64,000 bases of DNA, taken from assembly GCA_964036195.1 (NCBI GenBank), contig OZ038459.1:21759206-21823205 (forward strand), read 5' to 3'. Under the pieces are notes generated by a model. That model was not told where the DNA came from. It did no database searches and was given only the letters and a program-made list of their open reading frames with translations. The DNA is from Sphaerolaimus hirsutus (lineage: Eukaryota; Nematoda; Chromadorea; Monhysterida; Sphaerolaimidae). A program made the translations under genes and the position numbers. Positions 11,992 through 23,280 of the stretch are shown here, in pieces. Within the stretch, counting starts at the first letter, position 1. Every line of letters starts with the position of its first letter.

Positions 11992-14520
11992 TCACACAAG
12001 TCGAGGGGGGGTGGTCTCACCGCTGTCGCTGGTGGGCAGCGAGATCACCGACAGCTGGCTGGAGCTGCCGCCGGCGCCGTCGCCATCACCGTGGAAAGTG
12101 TCCGTCTCGTTGGCCATGTCCTGGAGGGCCGTCTGCGTGTCCAGTTGGGCGGCGCCGCGCAGCACCGACTGCAGCTGCCCCACTAGTCTGCGGGTGAGGC
12201 AGAGTGACCAGTGTGGTATTGTGATCAGTGCACCATAGTGTGAGCAGTGTGGTATAGTGCAGTGCAGTGCAAGCAGGTATAGCAATGCAGTGCAGAGTGA
12301 CCAATGCAATGCAGAGTGACTAGTGTGGTGTAGGGTTCAAACGGGATCCCGAACCCGGATCCCGTGAAATTCCGGGATTTAGCAGTCCCGATCCCGAAAT
12401 CTCAAAATACCACTCCCGATCCCGATCCGGATCCCGAAAACCCAATCCCGATCACAATCCCGATCCCGAAAAGTCAATCCCGTTTGAACTCTAGTGCGGT
12501 GCAAAGTGACCAGGGAACAGTTCCAAAATTTGAGAACTGAAAGAACAAATGGCAAAAGTGACGTGAAATGGCAAGTAAATTGGCAAAAGCGAAGTAAAAT
12601 GGCAAGTCAACTTATAAAACAAATGTGCAATTTCACTTCTCACTTCTCATCTTACTCCACTTTTCCCAATTCACATGCCATTTCACCCCGCTTTCGCTAT
12701 TATACTTCAATTTTGCCAATTCACTTCACTTTTGCTGTTTGCGCTTTCACTTGTCCACTTGCAGAACGGGCACCAGTGCAGCCCACAGTGACCAGTGTCC
12801 ACTGGGCAGATGGTCACCTGGTCCTGTCCTCCTGCTCCATGAGCGTGCGCGCGTCGGGGGCGTCGATCTCGTCGGCCAGCTGCGTCCAGGGCACGAAGGC
12901 GCCCCGCCGCTTCTTGCAGCTGTCGGGCGACCCGCCGCCCGCCGCTGCGACCGGGCACGCATGTAAGCTGCTGCACTCGCGCGGACACACACTGGGGGTA
13001 GTGTCAAGGAAAGTGTCAAATGTAGGCATGGAAAAGCGCCATGGAGGTTTTTACGTTTGGCGCTGCTTTGCTGTGCTGCCAGAAACAAACCGCCGTGGCG
13101 CTTCTGGCGCTTGGCGCTATTGACGCTCGGCGCTGGGGTTTGGAAAAGCGCCATGGCGGTTTTGGCGCTTGGCGCTACTTTGCTGTGGCGCCAGGAACAA
13201 AACTCCAGGCGCTGGCGCTGGGCACTAACGCCAAGGCAACAAACGCCGTGGCGGTTCTGGCCATTGACACTTGGCGCTAGGGTTTGGAAAAGCGTCATAG
13301 CGCTTTTTCCATCACTAGTCAAAAGCCAACAAAAATCAAAAAATATTGTATTGCTGAACTTTTGACATTTTCCACGACAATTGACAAATTTGTATGACTT
13401 TAGTTTACACTTTACAGGGTGCGTGACTGGCAGCAGGCGGCACGCACCATCAGTCGGTTTGTTCGCGTTTCCATCCCGACGCACGCGCACCGCCCCGATG
13501 TGCCACGACCAGTCCACCGCGCGTCTGCGCACGAACAAAACGCCTGTGCCGCGCTGCCGCTAGGTCGGTCGGAGGCATTTCGCCATTGCCGCGCCACACA
13601 CTTGACTTTGACGAGATGAGAAACTAGGTCACGCAGGGGGTAATCCCGGACCCTGTGAAAAGCCCTGTAAAATGTCAAATGTCATGCAAAGTGTCAAAGG
13701 TAATGGAAAATGCCCTGCAAAATGGCAACCGAGTTGCCATTTTGCAGGGCATTTTCCGTGACTTTTGACATTTTCATTACATTTGACATTTTACAGGGTC
13801 TCGGACTACTCCCAGTTCGTATGTACTCTCAGACACTGTAAAATTCCCCAGAAAATGTAAAATGTCAACTCGGTTGCCATTTTGCAGGGCAATTTACATG
13901 ACTTTAGACACTTTGCATGACAGTTGACATTTTACGGGGCTTTTTCAGGGTCTGGGAGTGCCCCCAGGCCTTTCAACTATTCACACGATAAAACAGATGG
14001 CACAGTATTGGCCAACCGCCACCACACTGATTAGCGGCAAACTTGGTGAGGTTCTCCCTGTTTCGGTGGATGGTCACGTCTGCGCGTCTGGCCAAAACTG
14101 CGCCATATGCGAGTATGATAAAGGCTGCCAAGCAAATCGCCAGTGCGCAAACCAGGTGCCAGTTCCGCAAATTTAGAAGTGAGGAGTAAAATGGCAAAAG
14201 TGAAGTGAAATGAGAAATGAGAAGTGAATTGAGAAGGGAAAGCCAAGGGAAATCGCTTTTTGTTACTTCGCTTTTGCCAATTTTCTTGTCAATTCACTTC
14301 GCATTTGCCACTTCACAACCGGGTACCAGTTCCGCAAATTGAGAACTGAGAAGTAAAATGGCAAAAGTGAAGTAAAATGGGAAAAGTGAAGTGAAATAGC
14401 CAGTAAATTGGCAGAGGCGAAGAAAAGAAAAAACTAATTTCTTTTCGTTTTTGCCATTTTACTTCTCACTTCTCAATTTGCGGAACTGGCCCCATGCCCA
14501 GCTCCTGCAGCATGCAGTGC
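11992..14520 (-). CDS. Multi-exon host gene, partial, unidentified (membrane-anchored protein)
   Basis: Four GC-richer minus-strand blocks join in phase. Exon A is about 14520-13985, interrupted at 14156-14492 by transposons. It encodes a hydrophobic helix (VCALAICLAAFIILAYGAV) followed by a basic ARRADVTIHRNREN. Exon B is 13559-13448 and contains VDWSWHIGAVRVRRDGN. Exon C is 12944-12818 and contains GAFVPWTQLADEIDAPDART and LMEQEDRTR. Exon D starts at 12187 and contains LVGQLQSVLRG and an acidic/Gly/Ser tail; it ends either at a stop at 11992 or at a GTGAGA donor after 12021. Junction phases (0, 1, 2) agree with AG/GT sites in each case. I do not recognise the family. The upstream start lies beyond 14520. 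Whether exon A is functional is uncertain. Confidence 0.5.
12331..12493. mobile_element. GGGATC-word hAT-like MITE
   Basis: It begins TAGGGTTCAAACGGGATC and ends CCCGTTTGAACTCTA. It is flanked by gtgtggtg (12323-12330) and gtgcggtg (12494-12501), which match at 7 of 8 positions. The core repeats CCCGATCCCGA. It lies in an intron of the minus-strand gene. The same family occurs at 27884-28331 with a perfect duplication and an empty site. Confidence 0.8.
12514..12773. mobile_element. Family II MITE (CWG target) in an intron
   Basis: CAG precedes (12511-12513) and follows (12774-12776) the element. Its ends resemble GGAACAGTTCC and GCAGAACGGGCAC. The interior is AAATGGCAAGTAAATTGGCA-like words and their complements. 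It sits between exons C and D of the minus-strand gene. Confidence 0.65.
13023..13317. mobile_element. GGCGC-word hAT-like MITE in an intron
   Basis: It begins TAGGCATGGAAAAGCGCC and ends GCGCTTTTTCCATCACTA. The flanks gtcaaatg (13015-13022) and gtcaaaag (13318-13325) match at 7 of 8 positions. The core is iterated TTGGCGCT words. It lies between exons B and C of the minus-strand gene. The 263-codon minus frame across this region is a fusion of repeat and exon sequence, not one protein. Confidence 0.75.
13637..13812. mobile_element. Family I MITE (CWG target)
   Basis: CAG stands at 13634-13636 and 13813-13815. The ends are GGGGTAATCCCGGACCC and its imperfect complement. It is a fold-back with GTCAAATGTCATGCAAAG arms meeting at GCAACCGAGTTGC. 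A second, left-truncated copy follows directly (about 13830-13968, with right flank CAG), so the intron between exons A and B is mostly transposon. Confidence 0.7.
14156..14492. mobile_element. Two abutting Family II MITEs inside exon A
   Basis: The first copy (14156-14326) has CAG on both sides and starts GTGCCAGTTCCGCAAATT. The second starts at its right end, near GTACCAGTTCCGCAAATT, and ends TTGCGGAACTGGCCC at 14492. Removing both together with one 3-bp target copy joins the flanking minus-strand coding pieces in frame (LQELG to VCALA). This suggests they landed in an exon. Confidence 0.6.
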
Positions 14521-14967
14521 CTGAGCGGGAAATGTTCATTTTTTGCATGATACTGTATTTTGCTGGGTAAATCTGCAGGCTGCGAAGTGTCATTGAAAAT
14601 CCTAAGTTTCAAATGTGTCTCATATGAGATGGATGATAAAGTTTCGAGTTTTAGAGTACAATTTTTACATAAGAAATGAAGCTCTACTTCAAACGTCACT
14701 TGAAAAAACGGCGGATGGCAGTCCCGCACCCTATAAAGTGTCATATAGTGTCAACCATCATGCAAAATACCACACATATTTGTCCAAAGTCATATAATGT
14801 GTCAAATGTCATGTAAAATGTCATACAAAAAGTCAAAGTTATTTTTGATAAACTTAATTGACATTTACATCACATTTTACAATGTACAGTACACTTTACT
14901 TCCAAGAATATACTTATTTGTCACTGGGTGCAGGGTAGCTTAATACCTGAACGGTGGCCCATAGCTG

Positions 14968-15155
14968 GGGGCAGTCCCAAGCCCTGTAAAGTGTAAAGTT
15001 AAGTGTCTAATGTAAAGTCAAATGCAAAGTAAAGTGTCAATCAAAACAAAAAAAGATTTCATTACTGAACTTTGCATGACAAATGACACCTTACATTGCA
15101 TTTTACTTTACATTTGACACTTTACTTTAAACTTTACAGGGCTTGGGACTGCCAC
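14968..15155. mobile_element. Family I MITE (CWG target)
   Basis: CTG stands on both sides (14965-14967 and 15156-15158). The ends are GGGGCAGTCCCAAGCCC and its complement. This copy is close in sequence to the one at 79-267. A decayed relative lies just upstream at about 14720-14935. Confidence 0.75.
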
Positions 15156-15601
15156 CTGGCATCTATCATTTCAACGCTCATTGTCAACCGATTCGAGTCA
15201 GACTGCAGAGGGGAAATAATTTTCAAATTTTTCTGAATTTTTCTGTATTTTTGCCGATTGTCGTGTGTATTGATTGGTGCTGAATAAATATCATTTGGTC
15301 AGGATGTGTGTGCGTGAACATAGCAGATGCATAAATAGAATACTTTGAAAACATCTGCGCACATTTGAAAACTTGAGCACTTTAACAGCAGCGACACAGC
15401 GAAAACAACAGCGTTTCGAATTCCAAAAATGGTTGTTCAGAAAGTATAATTACCTAAATACAATCTCATAAAATTTCTCAAATAAGAAAATATAACTTTT
15501 AGCAGGCTATTTCACCGTGTGGCGAAACGTTTCGTATGTGGCCCTTAGATTCAGGAAATATTTCGTACTGCCTGCGCATCAAACATCATCTAATTTATCT
15601 C

Positions 15602-16048
15602 TAATGCTGCGATTTAGCTCGGGCGTAAAATTGACCAGGCGTAAAATTGATTTTGGGCGTAAAATTAATTACAGATGAATGGATAAAGATACGACATTGT
15701 TTTTTCAGTCAAAGAAAGCTTAGATGCAGACGTTTCTTGTGTCCAAAGCTCATGAGTGTATTTTGATCTTACTGGGAGATATGAATTTTAGCACAATTTT
15801 TCCAATTATGCGCTGTAACTGGCGTAAAATTAGGGCGTAACATTAAAAAAATTTGTGCCAAAATTCATAACTTCTAGTACAATTAAAATAAACTGATGAG
15901 CTTTGGACACAAGCAACATCTGCTTGTGCGCTTTCTTTGACTGAAATTACAACGCCATATCTTTATCCATTCACCTGTAATCAATTTTACGCCCAAAAAT
16001 CAAGTTTACGCCTGTCCATTTTACGCCCGAGCTGTAATCGCAGCATTA
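15602..16048. mobile_element. Fold-back element with GGCGTAAAATTGA words
   Basis: TAATGCTGCGATTTAGCTC at the left faces its near-complement at the right. Each arm carries three copies of a GGGCGTAAAATTGA word and continues through GAATGGATAAAGATA. The arms stay complementary to near the centre (about 15825), so the element forms a hairpin of about 200 bp per arm. Target duplication is unclear, and no coding capacity is seen. Confidence 0.6.
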
Positions 16049-16893
16049 CAACGTCAACGTCTCAAGATGCATTTTTTAAACATTTAAATATTAAGCATCG
16101 TAAGGACCTTTTTCTGTCCGATTATCTTGTCTTTCTCTCGATCCGAACGAGTTTACGAACTTATAATGACACAGATCTTCGTTTTTGTATTTATTTCACA
16201 CCGGAGCGAGTTGGACAGCGGCTAACATTAATGACCGGATCGGGTCACGTACGATGACTTGGCCCTCAGCCCAGTTACCACTTGCATATTATACAAATGA
16301 GCGTAAAAGCTCTAAGTAAGCTCAAAATCGCTAAAATGTGCTCCACCTTGCCAATTCCCACCTTCATAATCGCTATTTATTTTTATATAAATACATGGTT
16401 ATATAGCTAGTGTTGGCCTATTTCATTCATATTTATAGCGGATTTCGTAATTTTGGCACAACTGCCAAGTCATCATACGGGGACTTTTCCTAATGACATA
16501 TCACACCGCGGGAGTGATTCCTCGGGAGAAATGTGCGGCATAAAGTCACCCGAGTTATAGTGAGCATAATTTTATTTTGAAGAATTCATACTATTTTGTT
16601 ATAGAAATACCAGATAATCATTAAAAAATGACATCTTTTTGTCTTCCAGTGTAAAAATCACTTTCACATAAAAAAGTATTTCCTTTTCTATTTTCCATGA
16701 AAAAGTATCCACTTGTACATATTCTATGAAGAAAAACACTCGCTTTTGGGGGAAAAGTACTCGCTTTACATTTTGCTGAGAAAACGTATTTTACTCACAT
16801 GTCATCATGAGTATGGGTTACATCATGAGTATGAGTATGTTACATTTTCTGTACTCAGGGCTGATTCAAAAAGGTATTTTATGTATACATATA

Positions 16894-17139
16894 TACTCGG
16901 CGTACATGATACTCTGCCCTTGCACTGATTTATGTCTAGTGTTGGAAGCGTGCCAATGATTATTAAATCATTCGATTTCCGTAAAAATATGAAAAAAATT
17001 CATCGATGTGAATATGTAAATTAATAACATAATAACAACAATCAATTTTGTCATCTTTTTATGAAAATCGGACGTGTTAACCATCGTTGGCACACTTCCA
17101 GCGGGAACCACGCATGCAGGGTGTAAAGTAACCGGAGTA
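16894..17139. mobile_element. 246-bp TA-target MITE with TACTCGG ends
   Basis: It starts TACTCGGCGTACATGATA and ends AAAGTAACCGGAGTA, with TA on both sides. Inner inverted words AGCGTGCCAATGATTA and CATCGTTGGCACACTTCC face each other. An element of identical length lies at 29385-29630, where the other copy of the duplicated block lacks it. Further partial copies are at about 36790-37033 and 42474-42575. Confidence 0.75.
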
Positions 17140-17511
17140 TACATACTTTGAAAAAATAAAAAGTTCAGTAATTTGACCAACTCTGGAGTCAATAAGGCAT
17201 CTTTGGAATAACTTAGAAATGGTCAATTGAAGTGAATTTTGCATTGCATAATGGACAGTTTGTATCACACAAAGAACAAAGTTTATTGATAAATCTATCT
17301 TAATGCTGTACACTTTACAGCCACTTCTAAAAAAACCCTGCTGCACAGTTCAATGAAGGTTTATCATAATGAATAGGTTTTTCTAGCAGCCTAAGAATCC
17401 ATGGAACGAAATCTAATGGCAAATGGTGTAAAAATTCATATGAAAATACAAACTGAGACAATAATCAGAAATAGAAGAAAGACAAACAAAAACATAAAAG
17501 AATTTAATCTG

Positions 17512-18200
17512 GGGCCAGTTCCGCAAGTAGACAAGTTAAGAGTTAAAAGTTAAGAGTTGAGTAAAATGACAAATGGCAAGTTAGGAGTAAAGTTAGTTTA
17601 AGAGAAAAGTTAAAGTTTAAGAGAAAAGTTAAAGTTTAGGAGTTGAGTTAAAAGTTGAGTTTAATGTTAAGAGTTGAGTTAAAGGTTAAAAGTTGAGTCA
17701 AAAGTTGAGTTAAATGTTAAGAGTTGAGTTAAAGGTTAAAAGGTGAGTTAAAAGTTGATTCAAAAGACAAATGGGTCATTCGTTGCAGAAGCGCGATACG
17801 CTGATCTTCGATCATATTTTGTCCCCGCACGGCCATTTTGAAACTTTGAAAAAATTTTAGCGATAATTTTTTTGGATACGTTATTTTCAAATGTCGTGCA
17901 TACAACATTGGCAGCATGCCAGCGAACAGCCGTATCAATAGCAATTTCACAATTTTTTTTATTATATTTTTTACCATCATTTTCCACTTGTCTCTTAACT
18001 CTCAACTCTTAACTCAACTCTTAACTCTTAACCTAACTTTTAACCTTTAACTCAACTCTTAACATTAAACTCAACTTTTAACTCAACTCTTAAATTTTAA
18101 CTTTTCTCTTAAACTTTAACTTTACTCTTAACTCGCCATTTGTCATTTTACTCAACTCTTAACTTTTAACTCTTAACTTGTCCACTTGCGGAACCGGCAC
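17512..18200. mobile_element. Family II MITE, AAGTTAAGAGTT word array
   Basis: CTG stands at 17509-17511 and 18201-18203. The ends are GGGCCAGTTCCGCAAGTA and its near-complement. About 240 bp of AGTTAAAAGTTGAG-type words at the left face the complementary array at the right. A 230-bp unique core (about 17765-17985) has no recognisable coding sequence. It lies just downstream of the 3' end of the minus-strand membrane-protein gene. Confidence 0.75.
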
Positions 18201-18290
18201 CTGACCACACAAGTCAAATATTCAAATTTTATGACAAAGATGGTTGAAAAGTTGCAAGTCTGTCATCACAAAAAGCATCTGAATTCAGTT

Positions 18291-20043
18291 TTACTTATTC
18301 CCACCCACCACCTCACTGTATGGAGGGGGTGCATCAGTCAGCCCCGCAGCAGACCCCATGGCGCCATTGTCAAACCCCCACTGAGGTTGTGCGTTGAAGC
18401 CACCCCCTGCTGCTGGGGGGTATGGAGCTCCTGCAGGGGGTAGATGGTGTTTCCATGTTTTTTTTATAAAATGACAAAACATTTTTTAGGTCTGTTTGGA
18501 AACATATACAAATTCTAAAATGGTGCAGGAAAATATAAGATTGCTGATGTAATTTGCCGTGAGAATAATTGGCATAAGAGTAATGATGGCAAAAAAGATT
18601 CGAAAATTCGAAAACATTTTCGAATTTTCGATTTTTTTAAGACTTTTCGAATTTTTTGCACCCCTGGAAAAAATATGTAAAAATCGAAATTCAAGAATTT
18701 TTGAATCTTTTTCCTATTTTTGGTTGAAAATGCATTAAAAAATGCAGAAACGCAATCCAAAACATCAATTTTACATGACGTTTTTGTAGCGGTAGAACAA
18801 TAAATGTGCAGACGTGTCTGCAGAAACAGTAAAACATGAAAGTGTATTTATATTTCACAAGAAAAATTCGAAAATACAGTAAATTGATGGAAAAGATTCG
18901 AAAAGTCCTAAAAAAGATTTGAAAATTCGAAAAGTCATCAGAAAGCTTCAAAAATTTGAAAACTAAATTTGAAATTCAAAAAGAATTTTGGGGAAAAATT
19001 CGAAAATTCGAAGTCATTTTAGAAAAGAATACTTAAAAAATTTAAATACTTTTTTCCAGAGGGTTTGCCATCGTTACATAAGAGGCAGAATTTGACACAA
19101 AAGTTGATGTAACATTACAATTTTCAATTTTTATCATGAAATTCAGGTGAATGTTGGTGTTGGTTGGGTGTGGTAGATTAAAAATTTCACTTGAATTTGA
19201 CCAAAGAAATTAAAAGTTATCATTTGGGCCATGGGGCAGAGTTGAAGGAAAAATGAGATGCTATGTGAATGACTGAACAACTGAACCCGAATCATTGAAA
19301 CCAAATAAAAAAGTGGTCACCGAATAACACAGATCCAAATTACTGGAACTGAACCTAGTGTCAGCAGATAATGTTTCTGAACAGAACTCCCCCCCCCCAA
19401 ACCAACCAGAAGACGGGGGTGCAGATGGGTGCACTGCAGTTGCCGGCTGCGCAGGGGGTGCTGGCCAGGGCCCCCTGTCCCCCGCCGCACCCCCTGCCTG
19501 TCCGTTGTATGGAGTGGGTGGGTAGGGGGTGCTGCTTGTGTACACTGTGTTCGTTCTGGGGGGTGCCTGCATGGGGGGGGGTATACACGGTGGGGCCAAA
19601 AGTAAATATGTGAATATGTAATAAATTTTGTAATGTCATGCAAAGTGTAAAAAGGCATGGAAAATGCCCTGCAAAATGGCAACTTGGTTGCCATTTTGCA
19701 GGGCATTTTCCATGCCTTTTTACACTTTGCATGACATTTGACATTTTACACGGTCTTTTACAGGTTATGGGAGCGGCACCAGAAGGAAACTCACAACAAT
19801 AACTCCAGGCTGCATAGCTTCCCTGAACCTCTGTTCTCTACTCCGATTGTTAAGTAGTGAAACGCAGGAACAAATGCAAATTCCAACAACAAATATAGCG
19901 AAAATTGTAAATGCTATGCCCGTGTAGTTGTTGTAATTCTTGGCGTTGGCACCGTGCCAAGATAGTATTACTGATAGAATTGTGAAATAGGTTGCGGGAT
20001 GAAAGTGAAAATTTTGCAGTAGGTTGAGCTGGGTGAGCGCCAT
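18291..20043 (-). CDS. Small single-pass membrane protein with Pro-rich PPPY tail
   Basis: Three exons join in phase: 20043-19795, 19566-19407 and 18430-18291. They give 182 residues. The start MALTQLNLLQ leads into a hydrophobic stretch ending near A34, a likely signal peptide. An N-Y-T sequon follows at 39-41, then a membrane helix at about 41-64 with Cys 56, 58 and 60, a basic NNRSREQRFRE stop-transfer, and a Pro/Tyr/Gly-rich cytoplasmic tail ending APPPYSEVVGGNK. PPPY (171-174) is a WW-domain ligand motif. The overall plan resembles Shisa/WBP1-like or VOPP1-like adaptors that recruit Nedd4-type ligases, but no specific family is assigned. Donors are GTGAGT and GTTGGT; acceptors are ATGCAG and CTGCAG. 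Intron 1 holds a Family I MITE and intron 2 a hAT-like element, both non-coding. Confidence 0.75.
18581..19076. mobile_element. TTCGAAAATT-word hAT-like element
   Basis: It begins TAATGATGGCAAAAAAGA and ends GTTTGCCATCGTTA. A perfect 8-bp duplication, CATAAGAG, lies at 18573-18580 and 19077-19084. The interior iterates ATTCGAAAATTCGAA words. It lies in intron 2 of the membrane-protein gene. A degenerate relative is at about 6867-7290. Confidence 0.85.
19632..19779. mobile_element. Family I MITE in intron 1 of the membrane-protein gene
   Basis: The arms GCAAAGTGTAAAAAGGCA and complement meet at GCAACTTGGTTGCC. The right end is GGGAGCGGCAC followed by CAG. The left terminus is not clear. The element ends 15 bp from the exon 1 donor. 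Confidence 0.6.
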
Positions 20044-20254
20044 TTTAGCTGTGTTTTTGTGGATTTTGATTGATTTGGAAGACAAAATGATAAGAAAACT
20101 TTTCGAAATTTTCATCTGAAGGGTCAAAGTGACAAATTTGTGTAGATTACTTCCTAGATTGATTTTACTTGAGAATAAATGTGTAATACAAACATAGGCA
20201 AAAATTCGCTGTGATGAATCAGTTACTCGAGAAAAAAAACAGACGAATGCAAAG

Positions 20255-20440
20255 ATCCTGCGCACACCAGTTTTCAACCGAAATTTCGAAAACGCATCAT
20301 TCAACTTCGAACACATTTTAGTTTTCTACAATGAGTCATTTTTAATATCCATTCTAATTCCGGTCATCTATTTCTACAAAACTGAAACACGTTCAAAGCT
20401 AAATTAGTCTTTTTCTGTAAAAAAAACTAGTGTGCGCAGG
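20255..20440. repeat. Inverted repeat GCGCACACTAGTTTT upstream of the membrane-protein gene
   Basis: CTGCGCACACCAGTTTTCA faces AAAACTAGTGTGCGCAGG about 140 bp away. Related inverted pairs (CACACTAGTTTTCAC and GTGAAAACTAGTGTG) occur at 28863-29050, 29650-29875 and their duplicate copies near 48370-49130. It lies 200-400 bp 5' of the ATG at 20043, so it may overlap the promoter. Function is unknown. Confidence 0.4.
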
Positions 20441-20588
20441 CACATAAACACGTAAATCCTCGCAAAAGCGAAAAAATCGATAACCAACTACGCATACGTA
20501 TGTACATAAACACAGATGTTTATAAATTGTCCGGGATCCTCTGTACTTGTGCAGTGCACGCAGAAATGTTTTTTTTCTGCCTCCGTAC

Positions 20589-21401
20589 CAGTGTTGTTAA
20601 AATACTGGTATTTTTGGAAAACGTAAACATAAACGTAAATACCTTTTCCAAATTCAAGTATAAATACTAATACGTAAGGTATTTTAAAAATACCAAGGAA
20701 TACGTAAAAAAACGTAAACGTAAAAAATTTTATATGCATACTAAGCGTAATTTTCAAGCGTCCACTGCCCTAGCAACAGCATGGTTTGTTAGTGAAACCA
20801 TCTGTTGCTTTTTGGTTTCCATCGGCACCACTTTCTGTAGTAATCGTGCAGCCAAATCCAACTTTGCTGGTGATTCTGGGGGAGTCCCAAACCCTGTAAA
20901 ATTCCCTGTAAAATGTCAAATGGCATGCAAAGTGTCAAAAGTCATGGAAATTGCCCTGGAAAATGGAAAATGTTTGCCATTTTGTAGAACATTTTACATG
21001 ACTTTTAACACATTGCATGATATATGACATTTAACAGGACATTTTACACGGTCTGGTATTGGCACCACTTAACTTCCACTCGGGAGCTTCCACTCACCCC
21101 ACCCATTTCAAAAAGTGTGTCACTGATACATAAAACATACATTATGTACTCATTATTGCAATTTTACATTATTGCAACAACATAAAAATTTTGTTTGCTG
21201 CACATGGTGCGGCCCTTTTTAATGTGTGAACATGTCACTGATGGGAATTATTTTTACGTTTTTCCCAGTACCCGGGTATTTCTGTCAGGAATACATAACA
21301 ATACATAATGGTATTTTCCAAATACATAAACATAAACGTAAATATAAATACCAAAATACCCAGGTATTTCAGGTAAATGTAAATACATTTTTGCAACACT
21401 G
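20589..21401. mobile_element. CAGTGTTGTTAAAATAC hAT-like element (copy A)
   Basis: The ends are CAGTGTTGTTAAAATACT and TTTTTGCAACACTG. The flanks are ctccgtac and ctcggtac (7 of 8). In copy B (34390-35177) both flanks are ctcggtac (8 of 8). The terminal regions repeat AACGTAAACGTAAATACC words. A Family I MITE is nested at about 20880-21053. Confidence 0.8.
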
Positions 21402-21464
21402 CTCGGTACAGCGCCATAAATGTGTAGTTGTTAAAACATTTACGTCCTGAAAAAAATACAGGTA

Positions 21465-21909
21465 CTGTAAATGCTCCAATAAGGCGATTGTCGGTTTATT
21501 GTTTTCAGCATATTTTTGGGGGTCGCTTTATTGAAGGGGTCGCTTTATTTGAAAGGGTCACATTGTATTTTTCAACACCTCAACAACTTTACTGTTCGTG
21601 TAACTCTAGTATGAGCATGGCATTGTAAAGAAATATTGCCCTTGCAATATAGCAATATGTATACTCTTGTGAATTGCCCGCTGGCTCTGGTGAACTGGCT
21701 GCCACCTTGTCCACTGAATGAGCGTTGTCCGAAGATTGTGGCGTCATTTTCTTACGTTTGTTTTTTGTTTTTCTTTGGGGGTCGCATTATTGGAGGGGGT
21801 TGCATTATTGGAGAGGGTCGCCTTATACTCAGACAACGTGCCAAAGGGGGTTGTACTATTGGAGAGGTCGCTTTATTGGAGGGGGTTCGTCCTTATAGAG
21901 CATTTACGG
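21465..21909. mobile_element. TA-target MITE, TCGCTTTATTGGAGGGG words
   Basis: It starts CTGTAAATGCTCCAATAA and ends AGAGCATTTACGG, with TA on both sides. The interior iterates GGGTCGCTTTATTGGAGG. It shares the palindromic plan and near-terminal CGTA core of the CCGTATT families. Copy B of the block holds it at about 35275-35719. Confidence 0.65.
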
Positions 21910-22625
21910 TACTCACTTAGCTGCATACTTTTTGAAAGTACGCGAGTACAGAAAACATATTTTAAGGGGATAGAAATGTCATTTTTCCAGACAGAAACTG
22001 CCAAATATAGCAAAAAGTAACAAAGAAATACTTGTCAGGAGAGAAAACACATTTTTATGTGTTCCAGAGTGAACATCAAAAAAGATACTAATTTTTGCAT
22101 TATTTTTGTGAGAGTAAATACCCACTTAAGTTTTCTGTGAAAAAATTCCCATTTTTACGTTTTCTCTGGAAAAAATACTTGTTTTTACGTTTTCTCTGAA
22201 AAAAAAGTATTTTACACATGTTTTACACAGTGTATAAGTATTTCAAAAATACTTCACGTTTTCTGTACTCACCTGTGAGTAAAAATATAAATACTTTACA
22301 TTTACGTTTACTTTCAAAAAAGTTCAGTATTTTAACAACTCTGCATAAATGTTCTAAAAATAGGGTACCTAGATGTTTATGTCTTGTATTGCCAGAGTTA
22401 ATAGTGGGTATTTACGTTACTATAAAATACTCCTAAAACTGCATACTCAGTAAATACTCATGGGTAGAATACTTAAATTGTACTGTGTAGTACCCATCTG
22501 TATGCATACTTTTTCACCAGTAATGGCTACTTGAGTAGGTATTTCAGAAAGCCAAAAAGAGATTGTCTATATGCCTGCATTCATGCACATCTTCCAATGT
22601 ATTCCTGTTTTAGAATGCAGGAATA

Positions 22626-23077
22626 CCGTATTTCCTCGAAATACCCCCCCCCCCTCGAAATACCCCCCCCCTCGAAATACCCCCCTCAAAATGGACACTA
22701 TGAACTTATAAACCCCCCCCCCTCGAAATACCCCCCCCCCCAAAATTTAGTGTATAGAGAACGTAAATGACAAAGGCTGCGGTTTGTCATCTGGGTAATG
22801 CAAAACACACGTTAAAAACGATGACTCTGTTATGTGAGAACAGTGATTATACGTCTACACACTTATACAAGTCTTTAGAGTCTTATAAATGGCGATTTTT
22901 GTTGCATTTTCGACGTCTGCGTACGTTTCAGACGACAATTTAGTACTTGGTTTTCAAAAAATTTCTGGCGAAATAATAAACCCCCCCCTCTAAATACCCC
23001 CCCCCCTCGTTTAACCCCCCCTCAAAATTCTCACTCTGAAACAATAAACCCCCCGGGGGTATTTCGAGGAAATACGG
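22626..23077. mobile_element. CCTCGAAATACCCCC MITE, absent from copy B
   Basis: CCGTATTTCCTCGAAATA and its complement bound the element, and TA flanks both sides (22624-22625 and 23078-23079). At the matching place in copy B (36502-36507) there is no element but TA-CC-TA. This equals one TA, two terminal bases of the element, and the second TA, as expected for an excision footprint. Confidence 0.85.
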
Positions 23078-23280
23078 TATATAAATTGTTGTTTTATTTT
23101 GTTTACGTAGAGAAAATAAAATCATTGGTTAAACTTCGTAATTTTCCCAGAAAAATACTTAATTTTACACTTAATTGAAGAAAAATGCACTTTTACGCTA
23201 TTTTATGCAGGTACTGGGTAAAACACGAGTATTTTACCTGGGTATTTCATGAGCGTCTAAGTAAATACTTACTCATACGT

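Noticed and set aside
12747..13538. 263-codon minus-strand open frame
   Set aside because: It runs through a GGCGC-word MITE and in the wrong frame through real exon C. Only the 13559-13448 part matches a plausible exon.
17512..18200. Possible CRISPR-like or satellite array of AAGTTAAGAGTT words
   Set aside because: The words are irregular, inverted about a unique core and bounded by CTG-flanked transposon ends, and the DNA is eukaryotic. It is a MITE.
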